A model generated the notes under the pieces. The model was not told the DNA's origin, made no database searches, and saw nothing but the letters and a program-made list of their open reading frames with translations. From contig NC_088778.1 in the NCBI RefSeq assembly GCF_954871325.1, positions 7,039,743 to 7,103,742 on the forward strand: a DNA stretch of 64,000 bases, written 5' to 3'. Shown here in pieces: positions 29,701 through 40,523 of the stretch (the stretch's first letter is position 1; each line of letters opens with the position of its first letter). A program made the translations under genes and the position numbers. The stretch is from Gordionus sp. m RMFG-2023 (lineage: Eukaryota > Nematomorpha > Gordioida > Chordodea > Parachordodidae).

Positions 29701-30106
29701 CATATTGAAAACAATAGTGTTAAGTATAGGAGGGGCACTCATGTGAATAAGAGCTTTGACTTGTTTATTAATGATCATGCCAAATGCTTCCGGATATGTC
29801 CAAGGAATTCCTTTATTAACTTTAAATAAAATATTTAATAACTCATAAGCATGTGTCCATATTAATAATAAAATTATGAATTCATGATTTAAAAGGTAAT
29901 AAAAAAATTAATAATATACAAAATTTTGGGGCAATATCTTTGAGGGATGAAGTTTGATTTGAAAATTTTTGTGAATGTCCAAGATTATAAGCATCTTCTG
30001 AATATTGTTCATGTATATCAGAAATTTGTAAATTACATGCAGAACAATAATATTTACCACCAATGCAAATAAAAGAGGTACCATCACACTCTTTACAGGC
30101 AAACAT
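23722..30106 (-). CDS. TAF1B: TAF1B, RNA polymerase I core-factor subunit (Rrn7 family)
   Basis: Five exons with matching phases: 30106-29920, 29819-29676, 26670-25947, 25321-25050, 24872-23722, total 825 aa (human TAF1B is 588). TAF1B/Rrn7 is the TFIIB-like subunit of SL1/core factor that bridges rDNA promoters to Pol I in the nucleolus. Exon 1 has the N-terminal zinc ribbon, CKEC (4-7) and CSAC (21-24), with GGKYYC as in the family. Exon 2 gives KGIPWTYPEAFGMIINKQ, matching the first conserved helix region. Exon 3 carries a long charged, poorly conserved insert, then LLSDIIR. Exon 4 (LVNSGSLPFFVNSFQVLPEN) matches the human segment around NAFQHFPEQM. Exon 5 includes the second cyclin-like fold (GQAWALVLVSFKIFLATF) and a long tail. 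COX19 ends 54 bp upstream. Intron 2 (3 kb) holds a piggyBac element. Confidence 0.88.
26858..28177 (-). mobile_element. piggyBac-like element, internally deleted, in TAF1B intron 2
   Basis: 1320 bp flanked by TTAA on both sides (26854-26857 and 28178-28181). The terminal inverted repeats are perfect for 11 bp (CCCTCTATTGC). Minus-strand coding relics are collinear with the family: an acidic N-terminus (MYCIPKDSSDSNLSSSS, from about 27785) and a C-terminal Cys-rich tail (27130-27300: IRHDLITHWPK, then CKNPGCKLVTK, then WCINMF). About 600 bp separate these, far less than a full transposase, so the catalytic DDD core is gone, and stops are present. It is a non-autonomous derivative, probably tolerated because it is intronic. 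Confidence 0.8.
28178..29675. other. Rest of TAF1B intron 2
   Basis: AT-rich, no coding segment. The 76-codon frame at 28954-29184 on the minus strand has low-complexity AT-driven composition, and the exon phases need no exon here. Confidence 0.6.
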
Positions 30107-30160
30107 TAAATATTTATATATATAATGAAATAAAAAATGTAGCAAAAAAAAAAAATATTT

Positions 30161-30409
30161 TTAGGATGGAATATCGTCGGGAAATCCTAATTGTTTCCAA
30201 TCCTCTTTTGCCATTAAATTCTTTTTCATTCTGCATTCTAGGTAATTTTTGGCTTCTTTTCGACATTTGGATGTATTTTGATCGTTTTTGCTGACACATA
30301 ACATGTATTCGAGTACGTAAGTTTTGCAAAGATTGTTATGATCTAACGGAAAGCTACCATTATCGGGAGGTACAGGTTTAAAAACTTTAATTTGAGTTAC
30401 CGTCGACAT
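30161..30409 (-). CDS. COX19: COX19, cytochrome c oxidase assembly factor
   Basis: 82 aa in a single exon (human about 90 aa). COX19 is a small copper-binding twin-CX9C protein of the mitochondrial intermembrane space and cytosol, needed for cytochrome c oxidase assembly. It is imported and oxidised by the Mia40 relay. The two CX9C motifs are exact: C28-C38 and C49-C59. PPDNGSFPLDH and YLECRMKKNLM are the family's most conserved stretches, and the end LGFPDDIPS matches the LGFGD region. The start at 30409 gives MSTVTQ, as in animal homologues. Upstream in-frame codons to 30457 encode a hydrophobic run that does not fit the family. The stop lies 54 bp before the TAF1B ATG. Confidence 0.95.
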   Translation of the reverse strand: MSTVTQIKVFKPVPPDNGSFPLDHNNLCKTYVLEYMLCVSKNDQNTSKCRKEAKNYLECRMKKNLMAKEDWKQLGFPDDIPS

Positions 30410-30811
30410 GCAAATGAAAAAATATAGAAAGATAAATCCAAAGGATCCTAAAAGCAAAATATTGACATAATTTCCATTAATCTGTCAAAATAGACAGACT
30501 GATGATTATCTTTAAAGGTAGTGACATTATATATAGCTGCTTATCGTATTATTAAAACAATTAAAGGCCTAGGCTAATATAGGGATTTTCAGTGATAATA
30601 TTTATTTCACTCCTAAATTCTGTCTTCACCGATGAATATTAACCTAAATACTGTGCTCTAGATACTTGAAAATTTATCAAATTTGAGATTATTCAAAAAT
30701 AGTTGAAACTCGTTTAACAACAATAGCTTTAGGTATATTACTTATATTATGTAAAAAAATTTTATACTATATTACTTTATAATGTTTTAATCTATAATCA
30801 AAGTGTACAAT

Positions 30812-32001
30812 ACATAAGCGTAGCCAGGATAGGAAGCTTGGGGAAATCCTCCCTCCTTCAAAAATTTATCACTTTTAAAAAAATATCCCCCTTAGTCCCC
30901 TCCCTACTCTCTGACCCCCCCCCCCAATGTATACATATATCTTAAACAATAATTTGAAGGAAATAATGTAAAAGTTGATATTTTTTTAAACTAAAACTAT
31001 TCATCATAATTTAAATTTATACATTTTTGTACGTGATACGTGATAAAAGCGTCGCCCTTTGGTTGTGGGTACAACAGAGCTACGCTAAGTATAAAAAAAG
31101 TGAACTAAAAATGTTTTTTAATAAATGGAATATAAGCCAAAGATATATCTTAGACAAAAGTGAAATGTATTATAATTATTAATAATGGATCCATAAAATT
31201 GCTAAATAATATAATATATCAAATATAATTTTTTATAGAGTTAGTAATTTTAATTTATTTAAAATACAATCATAAAACTATTGATAAAATAAAATCATAA
31301 AATTGAATAAAAAAAATTAAAACAAAATATATACAGTGGAATATTATATGTCGTAAATTTACAGTATATATCTAATTTTACATCATATGACAATCAAATA
31401 ATTTATACCAATATAGCGAATTATATATTTTATAGAAAACTATAAAATATTGATAAGGACATCAGAGAATATCTTTTAAAAACATTGTGGGATGAATAAT
31501 ATGGAGATTAATTTTTAATATCATTATTTATTTAAAAGCGTTAAATAATTTAATGCAATTATTGCTATATTTATTATCAAGAGCATCGATTAGTAAAGTT
31601 TGTTAAAGTAATAACTGTAATATCTTGTCTAACTGTCAAATATGTCGTAAAAGAAGAATTTTACCTAGTATTTTATAACAAATTCTATATAATAGAAGAA
31701 TATCAACTATATGGCTACTTACTTTTTATAAATAAATTTCTTATACTTGTTTGGAATAAATTATTACCATGCTTTTATATTAACGTATAAACAAGTAATT
31801 TATTAAATTTTATATAGACGAATAAAAATATATTTCATATTTATTCCAGGCTTATTTTTTTATTAACCTCCTATCTTGTAAAAATATGTAATGACTATAT
31901 AAAAACAAGGTGGCCGAAGGCCGGGTAAATGCGGGCCAAAGGCAGCCTTACAATGGGGTCTTGGGGCTTCGCTCCTTTAGGAAAATCCAGGCTACGCCTA
32001 T
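30812..32001. mobile_element. Non-autonomous hAT-type element upstream of COX19
   Basis: 1190 bp with an 8-bp target duplication TGTACAAT at 30804-30811 and 32002-32009. The imperfect terminal inverted repeats are AAGCGTAGCCAGGAT on the left and TAGGCGTAGCCTGGAT on the right, read inward. The interior is AT-rich with a run of 11 C (30915-30925) and a GC-rich block (31909-31985), and no transposase is seen. An internal segment at 31029-31090 recurs inverted at 38195-38265, so related elements are dispersed. The left end lies about 400 bp from the COX19 start codon, so it may sit in or near its promoter. Confidence 0.75.
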
Positions 32002-32209
32002 TGTACAATTATATAAATGAATGATCTAATAAAAATTAGTAATAAAACAAACTAAAAATGTAAAAATCGCGAGGTTATCTAATCATATATATAAATATAT
32101 ATATCTTTTAATTATGAATAAACAATGAATATATTAAATCATACTTTATCAAAGAGTATTAAATTCTTTCTATATTTAACTAAAAAAAATATTTTATTTA
32201 AATAAATTA

Positions 32210-32271
32210 ATGCTTTTGATATCAAAACATTTCTCTATTTATGCTTTTGATATCAAAACATTTCTCTTTTT
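32210..32271. repeat. 31-bp tandem duplication
   Basis: Two copies of atgcttttgatatcaaaaca plus ttctctattt/tttctcttttt, starting at 32210 and 32241. Each contains the 14-bp palindrome ttttgatatcaaaa. Confidence 0.85.
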
Positions 32272-32659
32272 TTGAGGTAGTGTGATATAATAACTTTTTT
32301 GTTCTATATATTATTACAATTATAATTTAATTATTCATATTAAAATAAATTACATTTTGCTTTTTTTTATTATAATGAATTATATTTTATTTGTCTCCTT
32401 TAACTAAAAAAAATGTTCCTTTTATATCTTTTTTAAACAATAAATAAATCATTAAATAACCAATTATATAAAATGAAAATGTTCGTTTAAATGAATTTAA
32501 CTTGATATCAAAAAATATATCAATTGTCAAAATAAATTGATTTTAAAATATGTTAATACGAGAAAATAAAACGTTAATATGAAATAATCTCGATTACTTA
32601 TTTTATATTCAACCCTCCAAAGAAATTCGACTTATTTTTCCTAGGATATGTTGAATGAT

Positions 32660-33260
32660 AAACGTCATTGACATTCATGATCGCCACGCAATACGCCATC
32701 CATGTCATGGTGCAGTCTTCTTTTCAAACCGAACGATGGCTTGGTAAAGTAAAGGCAGCCCATAGCTAACTTCCCAATCGGATCGCTTGTGCATGGTATC
32801 GGGCATCTAGATTCCTCTCGAGCAAGGTTTACGTTGTCCTTTATGAAGCTATCCAATTTCTGAGTCGATGCATCGATCTTGGCACACTGAACTCTTCTTG
32901 TAGGTATGATCTTAGGGACGGCATTGGACTTCAAGTGAACTTTCTCTTGTCTGACCATTTTGGTTTTGTAGGAGTAAGTTGAATCGAGGTCTTTTTTTGT
33001 TGTCGAGATTACCTTCTCGAGATCATTCGTAATGTTACCGACTTAGAAAGTTTTTAATATATTGTTGAAGTCATGGAGCCACATACGCCCTAGCAGTGGG
33101 ATCTTATCATAATCCACCACATGGCCTTCAGCGTTTGTGAGCCTTCAAACTATACTTTCACATTGACCAGATCTAATACATTAATGGTCCTTAATTCGTC
33201 AAAGTTTGCCCTTTTATCCTAACGCTTCGATATCTCCTAATTCTTCTTCCCAGGATAAAA
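32660..33260 (-). mobile_element. Fossil Ty3/gypsy-type LTR retroelement fragment (protease region)
   Basis: Old, broken fragment. The minus strand shows a retropepsin-like end with the LLGR-WL pattern near 33100, and a following segment (32665-32958 frame) of the kind lying between protease and reverse transcriptase. It is more GC-rich than its surroundings. No LTRs were recognised and it has several breaks. Confidence 0.5.
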
Positions 33261-33551
33261 CTGCATCAACACCCCAAAAATATTCTATTGTATTTTATAA
33301 ATTTTAAACTCTTCATCACATCACCACGCTACAAAATGTTTATGATTAACTTCTAAATTAATATTTTGGTTATTTGTATTGTCAATAGATAAGATAAAAT
33401 CAATAGCGTAAATAGTTAAATGATACACATATAAATCCAACCCTTTTTAAAAAGCATAATAATCTTATTTTCGATTAGATGTGGTTAAATTACGTGTTTA
33501 AAAATTCTAATTCACGTATACAACGGTTTCTTCAATTACCTCTATTTGTGT

Positions 33552-33650
33552 GGGGGGGGGGGCAGCACTTCCGTGTAACAGGTCTATATGACAAAAATTT
33601 GGATAGTAAATCTGTGGAAAATGGGCAGCACTTCCGTGTAATTCGGCATT
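33552..33650 (+). repeat. G-run and short direct repeat
   Basis: A run of 11 G at 33552-33562 runs straight into gcagcacttccgtgtaa, which recurs about 60 bp downstream (gggcagcacttccgtgtaat near 33623). Confidence 0.6.
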
Positions 33651-33713
33651 TGTTATATAAAATTAACGTGAAGGTATCTTACCGATTAGATGACTCTGGT
33701 TAGGCCTTAAAAA

Positions 33714-33860
33714 GAATCCTATTTGCGTTAATGCAAATCTGACTTTGCCTTTATATGAATCCTTCTATTTGCGCTAATGCAAATTTGCCCTTTTAGCTTT
33801 TATATGAATCCTTATATTTGCGCTAATGTAAATCTGCCCTTTTAGCCTTAATATAAATCC
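33714..33860. repeat. Tandem repeat with octamer-like palindromes
   Basis: Units start at 33714, 33757 and 33806 (gaatcct), with a partial fourth near 33855. Each has atttgcgctaatgcaaat, an imperfect palindrome containing atgcaaat/atttgcat-like halves, then ctgccctttta. No coding is seen. Confidence 0.75.
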
Positions 33861-34254
33861 GCTACTTCAAATCTTATTTACAAAAGATAGTATTAGATCT
33901 GTCTTGGCTACCAGTATAAAAGCTACTCAATTTGGGTTCTTTTTTCTTAGTTTTTATTTACTTAATATAAATATATTTAAATGTTCTTACATTTAATCAC
34001 TTTTTCTTTTACTTTTTCCTTTTTTTCTTCTTTATTTTGTTTTTTCATTATTCTGAAAATTGGCAGCCAAAAATAATAAATTTTGATTATAATTTCTAAA
34101 ATAATATTTCGTTTTTTTCTCTTTTTATATCTACTATAAAATAAATATAAATTTATTAATAATATAATTAATATTGATTCCGCAAATAATCAAAAAAATA
34201 TTTGTCACCAAAAATGAATGACTTCACAATTTAACATAAAAAACGACCCATTTA

Positions 34255-34560
34255 ACAGTTATCGTTTCCTTTGCAGATATGCCTCTCATCAGAATCTACC
34301 CCTATCAATCAATATAGAGAGTCAGCAGATGCTGTAAAATCTAGATGTATACGCTCCCATGTCCCTTCAATATTTCCCATGAATATAAGAGTAACTCCAT
34401 TACAATTAATAGATTTTTCTGACATCCAATGCACCTATTTATATAAAATACAATATCCTCATCGTATTTAGGCCACCGACAATACATCAGAAAAATTGAT
34501 TTCATGCGTTTACCACAGGATGAACCGTATGTATATTCTCCAATATTGTATTCCTAAGTT
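34255..34560 (-). mobile_element. Fossil Ty3/gypsy-type LTR retroelement fragment (integrase region)
   Basis: Old, broken fragment. The minus strand reads a CxxC zinc-finger end (CIGCQKN) and an integrase core start (WERIHLDF). It lies upstream, in its own sense, of the protease fragment at 32.7-33.3 kb. That is the wrong order for one element, so the two are separate or rearranged insertions. No LTR was recognised. Confidence 0.5.
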
Positions 34561-36239
34561 TAGTTGGAATTATCATACCTTTCAGCTAGACTATTCCTCT
34601 GTCTACCGTTAATTATTCTCTCTGAGTATGGTAAATTTTGAGGTCCCTTCAGATCAAAACCTCCGGCCTGACACTCGCTTTAATATCGAATCTTGTAACT
34701 GGATTTATTTATCATTAGATGAAAGCACATTAATTTATTAATTATTATGCAGAAACAAAATGGTGCTACAAGTCATTTCTATGTATGGACACTTAAATGT
34801 ATTTAACAAAAACGTCAATATAGTATATAAACATAAGTCGAAAAATAAGAACATATTATATGTCTTATTGAGTAAAATTATAAACCTTCGTAATTAGTTA
34901 GCCTATTATACTAATTTGACTCATGATTTTGAGCTTTATACAGAAGGAAGGTGCAGTAAATATTATGGTAAAGTTTACAAAATGATGTCTATAATTCGAG
35001 ATAAGTTTCTTCTTTTGTGGGCAATCGAATTATATTATTTATTACATAGAGAAAACCTCATCCAGCGTCTACATGACAGGATTTTCACTGAATGCAAACC
35101 CTCTTCAAAAACCTTTGCCCACCCCCCTTAAAAATCGCCGCCTTCGGCGGCGGTGTCTCTTTATCATTATTTTTACCTATTTATTTATTGATACTCTTTT
35201 CAAAGAATTTATAAAGGATAACCTAAATTAATCTATATCTACTACCAACTATCTATATTTTGTGATTATAAATAATTTATTTTTTAGATAATAAATTCAA
35301 TTAAAACCTCCATTATTTACAATTAATTAGTTATTATGGCATTATGAGCTTGCTAAAATATCTAAACCTTTTAAATTATATTAAAAAGGATAGTTTATCT
35401 GGAAAACAATGTGTATGATTGTTTGCAATATATAGATTTGGTCGATGAATTGTATTATAATAATACTATAATAAAAGTATAATTTTTACAGCAATAAATT
35501 TTGTCCTATTTCATCTCAAAATTTAATAGATAACCCCCCAAAAAATTTATCCTACCCCCAATACCTCCTCTCAAAAAAATAGGGATGCAAACTGTTCCTA
35601 TCTCTCCCGCTCATATAGACGCTGACCTCACCTAAGAGATTGGGTTCAGAAGAAGAAACAACCAAGCTTAACTTAAAACTAGATCTTAGGGAAATCAAAT
35701 TTTTTAAATTATTCTAATGACCTTTTTTAACCAACATTTTCAAAATAACCTTATTTTTAAACTAACATTTTCAATATGACTTTTTTATAACTAACATTAA
35801 AATTTTTGGGTGTAATAATAAAATTTATAGGGGCTCTTCAAATTTTCAGGAGATCGAGACCCCCCCCCCCTCTGACGTATTGTCTCCCGCTATTATGTGA
35901 TAATTGCTCATAATCTCTTTATTTCATAAACAATTTGAAAAAAAGCTATTTTTAGTGTATAAAAATTCATTCCGTATTTTCATTAATATTTTCTGCATAA
36001 TAAATAGTGCACAGCAGCTGTAAAATTATAGTTCGTAACTATGAATTAATGTTAAATATTCGCAAAAATGGCAAGTTTAAATAAATTTACTTAATAATTT
36101 GTTATGATATAAATTATTAATTTAATTTGATCAATATAATTATACAATAATTTTAATATTTATCATAGATCTAAAATTAAAGAAAAATTTTTTTTTTAAA
36201 AAAAATTGTATTTATTTATATGAAAAGCTTATAATTATC
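34561..36239. other. AT-rich stretch with C-run, no gene
   Basis: No family-like coding segment. It contains a GC-rich hairpin at 35136-35152 (7-bp stem cgccgcc/ggcggcg, 3-nt loop) and a run of 11 C at 35860-35870. The open frame at 34916-35131 is unassigned. Confidence 0.5.
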
Positions 36240-37890
36240 ATATGTTGGATATAAATATTATTTTAGATCAATTGGAAAACAACAAAGTTATATTTGACCA
36301 GGATGATCAAATGCCACTTTGGAAAGATTATTATATGAATATCTTTGAATCTAAAAAAATTTAGAGGATATCATATGAGCAACAAACCACCTCCCAAACC
36401 TCCCAATTTACACTGAATTAAATTTCCACCGCTTAAAGAAACTCAAAAATAACAAAGCTCCTGGTCCGAATAATATCACAAGAGAACAATTAAAAGCAAC
36501 ATCGGATGCCACACTACTCTTCCTCCTTATTATCCTCAATAATATATGGTCTTAAGGGATGAATCCTAATGACTGAAATCTATCCACTCTTTGCAGCTTC
36601 CCAAAGACTTCTAACCCTACTAATTTCCGTGATTACAGGGCAATCGCATTTACTACGACTGCGTCCAAGATTTTTATGATTATACTCAAGACACGTATTC
36701 TACAAACGTTGCAAAATCTCTTTGCAAAATATATTTGTGCCTATCGTCCAGGTAAAAATATTATGAAGTCATTTCTCACCCTTAAAATTAATATTCAAAA
36801 ATGTGATAGATACAAACTATTTCACTTTTATTGATTTTAAACGAGCGTTTGATAACGTCATTCATAATGCTCTCTGAGAAATTTATTAGAAGTTGGAATT
36901 GATACTAACATAAGGTTTTAAGGAATCACTATAACAATTTGCTCACCTCGTGTAGAATAAACAACAAAACCTCTCCACCTTTTAAGAAAGGAGTCAATCA
37001 GGGCTGTGTTCTCTTCACATCCTCTTCAACATAGTAATGAACAAATTTCTAAAATATACCTTAAATGCTGCGAATCTGCTAGAGCTTAACTCATTCCCAG
37101 ATTATAGAAGCCATATTGAGAATATGATTATATCACAAGCGGATGATGTAATGATCATTACTTGGAAGAAACTCATAACCTCATCCACTTATTGAAATCT
37201 ATAAGTCTAAAATATGGCCTAGATATAAATTTTAAGAAGACCATGATCCTCAGACACACTCTCCCACAATTGGATCGGAAGTGATTAAGGTAGTCACGCA
37301 AATAAAATATCTTGGAATCACCCGGAATAATACAGGATGTTGTAAGGAAGAACTAAAGATAAGAATACAAAAAGCTAGAATAGCATTCTACAAATATTTA
37401 AAGCTCTGGAAGACTGGGGAGATACCGGCCCTTACAAGATTATGGCTCTTCAATTCTACTGCAATCCCCATACTGTTATACGGCCTAAACATAGGAAATT
37501 AGTAAAACTGCTAATAAGAAATTCAGATATTTATCAACAAATGCAGGTTATAAATAGTGTGTTCTACCCCAAATTAATATCAAATGATAAACTGTGGAAA
37601 AAATCAAAGAAAAAACGTATCCAAGATCCCAACTCCAACTTAGCTTTCAGTGCTCTAACATGGCTCTTCACCTGCAAAGGAAAATCATATAGTAGATATC
37701 AGACTCAGGTTCCAACGAATTCTAAAAGATGTGGCAGACCTGAACTTAAATTGGAAACAATTCACCAAATTAAATAACCATAAAAAATCCATAAATAAGC
37801 TTCTTAGGGTTAAGATTAATTATCTGAAATCTTCTTTGCCACTCTACTACCTCCCCTTTTCAACTACTCAAATACCTTCAACAAGAATAT
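36240..37890 (+). mobile_element. Decayed non-LTR retrotransposon (LINE), reverse transcriptase part
   Basis: Frames on the plus strand give the typical RT N-side block LKKLKNNKAPGPNNI near 36425, then FRDYRAIAFTTTASKIF, then YRPGKN, then a FIDFKRAFDNVIHNAL block (motif A with FD). They continue with an ADD/DDV-like remnant near 37140, and then VTQIKYLGI and ALTRLWLFNSTAIPILLYG (thumb/connection). Several stops and frameshifts break it. No endonuclease is seen upstream, so it is probably 5'-truncated. Sequence style differs from the LINE at 40.5 kb, so it is a different family. Confidence 0.8.
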
Positions 37891-39965
37891 AGGTTTCACT
37901 TTTTAATTATTTATCATATATTTGTACTTATACTTTTTAAACGTTAATTTCTACTTCTAGAAAGCCTTTCCCTGTCCCTTTTACTTTAAATACAATAGGG
38001 CTACAGGTATGGGTTTGCGCTGTTTATTCTGGTCCTCCCTATCTGAATAAGCTTACAGAAGTTTAAACAATAGTTCTCGGACTATTGTTCGCACAAGTAC
38101 GTACTTACGACTTGCCCACAAACGTGTAAAGGGCTACTCATCTTTTTCCCTCTAAATTTTATATAAATTTAATTAGATGGAAATGAGAAATACCTAGCGT
38201 AGCTCTGTTGTATCTACAAAGTTGAGAGGGCGTATGCGCTTTTTCACGTATCACGTAATATTCAAATCATTGATTCAAATCAAATAACATTTAGCAAATA
38301 CAAAGATGTCAGTCATATTTTTTTAAATTCTGACATTTTTTATTTATAATATGAATGTACAAATAGTTGAATATTTTATTTACATAAATTGCAACATTGC
38401 TGTTAAATTCCTTAATTTATCTAATCTTTATTAAACCATTAGTTTAAAACCGATAAAAACTTACTTTGGAATCATTTTCTATAGAGGTCATTCAATATTC
38501 TTGCGGAGTTCTTGAAGGATTATTTGATTATATTCTTATTTTGATGTAAATCAATATCTTTATGTCACCATTATATTGAATTATATGAAATGTACCAAAT
38601 CTATATTTATCACATACTGATCCAAATCTCATGTCTATGTAAAATTTTAATCTGACATGTCATACCAGTGTCCTTATAGAGTTTTGTTTCTGGAAGGGGG
38701 TTAAGTTAAATAAATTATAAATAATAAACCCCATTTATAAGTTATTTTTTTAATTTTATGACCTCCCCTCCCCCACTAAATGTGCCATTGTAATATCTGT
38801 GTTAACATAAAATTTTAGGTGGGGGCATTATATTATTCTAAAAAAAATGATAGGGAGCAAGCTAAAATGGGCAAAAAATAAAGGCAAATTTTGGTTGGTT
38901 TCAACAATCTGAGAAAGATTTTAAATTTTTTATAACTAGCTTATATCGAAGCATTTCATATAAAATACATTCTATTTAGAGTAATTAAAAATTGAAATAT
39001 ATTGCAAAAAAATGACATATTTTTGGCATTTCATAATAATATAATTATTTTAATGTAATACATAATCAAAATAGATAAAAATTAAAAACTACAATATTTG
39101 CCATAGCAAATCTTTTTTTAAATATTAACTGCACTTGATTGTTTATTATTTGCAGACCTGTGACTTGTCAGCTATTTTTTAATATATGGAGATGAATACC
39201 ACTGACTGAGAGGAGGCATGTTAATGTTTATCATCATGGAAATATGTTTTATCATAATTACAAACAAATTCATCTTATGAGATTCATAAGGTGATTTAGC
39301 AGTACTAGGGAATAGTGTTATTACCAGTTTGAAACTCTTTCAAATCATGGGGTTAATTTCATTATTATCATCAATATATACTATCATCTCATTTATTTTG
39401 AGATTTGATTAGAAACAAATTCATTTAGTCATAAGATTTTAGCCTATTTTTTGAGGGAAATTCAATATAAAATATTCCATAAGCCTGAGATCTCACACAT
39501 GGCACAAAGACTTGGACATCTATTAGCCAAATCTCGAGGCTTAGTCAATATTTTTCTTGCTAAAATATTGAATTAACCATTTTTGAAAATAGACTTAATT
39601 TGAGCCATTTAACAACACTACTCATAACAAATGTGTGAGATTACTAGCCAGTTATTTTTCTAAATATTCCATATCAAATAAGATAGCTAACTAAAACTAT
39701 AATTTAATATAATATCTTAATTACTAAAAATATCTGAATTAGCATCAACCTATTTTGGACATTCTTTTATTAAAGCAGTGATGAATTGATTTTTGTTGAC
39801 ACCAGAATGTCTTTTGTTTTCCTTTAGCGTAGCTTGGGATATTTTAATATGGGTAATTTAATGACAAATCAATTGAAATAACGTGATTTTTGGACAATCA
39901 TTTTTAAAATGGATGAGTGGCATGAAGGTTAAATAGATTTTATATTTGATACAAATCAAAATTTT
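37891..39965. other. AT-rich stretch with hAT-end traces
   Basis: No gene seen. 38195-38265 is an inverted copy of 31029-31090, and ttagcgtagcttgg near 39825 resembles the hAT-type ends. The region around 38680-38830 is G/C-run rich. Confidence 0.5.
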
Positions 39966-40150
39966 AATGCTCTAGCTCATATATATCTCGAGTTATGGAT
40001 CTTCAAAGTTCGATGAATCTTTTCCTCTTTTAACGAATACTCAAAATATTTTTTGTCTAAAGTAATAAATTATATTTCATTTTGTAGCCCTCAAATTTCT
40101 CCTTAATAAAATGCAAGAATTATTTCAAAAATATTTTCAGTGTTAGTGTA
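39966..40150. repeat. Left copy of inverted repeat flanking a LINE
   Basis: About 185 bp matching the reverse complement of 43585-43770. The shared phrase is cttcaaagttcgatga, then ttttcctcttttaacgaat, aatattttttgtcta and ttttgtagccct. It is roughly 80 percent identical by eye. The pair encloses the LINE at 40524-43254. Confidence 0.8.
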
Positions 40151-40523
40151 TTTTCGGTAAAACAAAAATTTTTTAAGAAGGACCTAATTTGAAATGAAGA
40201 AACTCACCAAATATGCTTATAACCAATATATTAAAAAAATTAAGCAGAAAATATTAATGGAAAAAATGATTTAAATTTTATTTTACTTTATTAAGAAAAC
40301 ACATATTGTAATGTATATAAAAAACTAGATTAAAAAAAATATATATGAAAATTCCAAAATCAAATCACATAAATTTGAATTAAAAATCAAATGTATATAA
40401 TAAAAAATAATGAATATATGAACGTATAATCTATATTATAATGCGACAAAAGGAATATTCATAAAAAAAAATTAAAAATACCAATGAAGAACAGGGATGT
40501 TATAATGAGAGGAAAAAAAGGAT

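Noticed and set aside
30114-30329. Alternative minus-strand frame overlapping COX19
   Set aside because: The COX19 frame has both CX9C motifs; this one has no family resemblance.
32660-34560. One continuous LTR retroelement
   Set aside because: The protease-like and integrase-like pieces are in the wrong order for one element on the minus strand, and no LTR pair was recognised.
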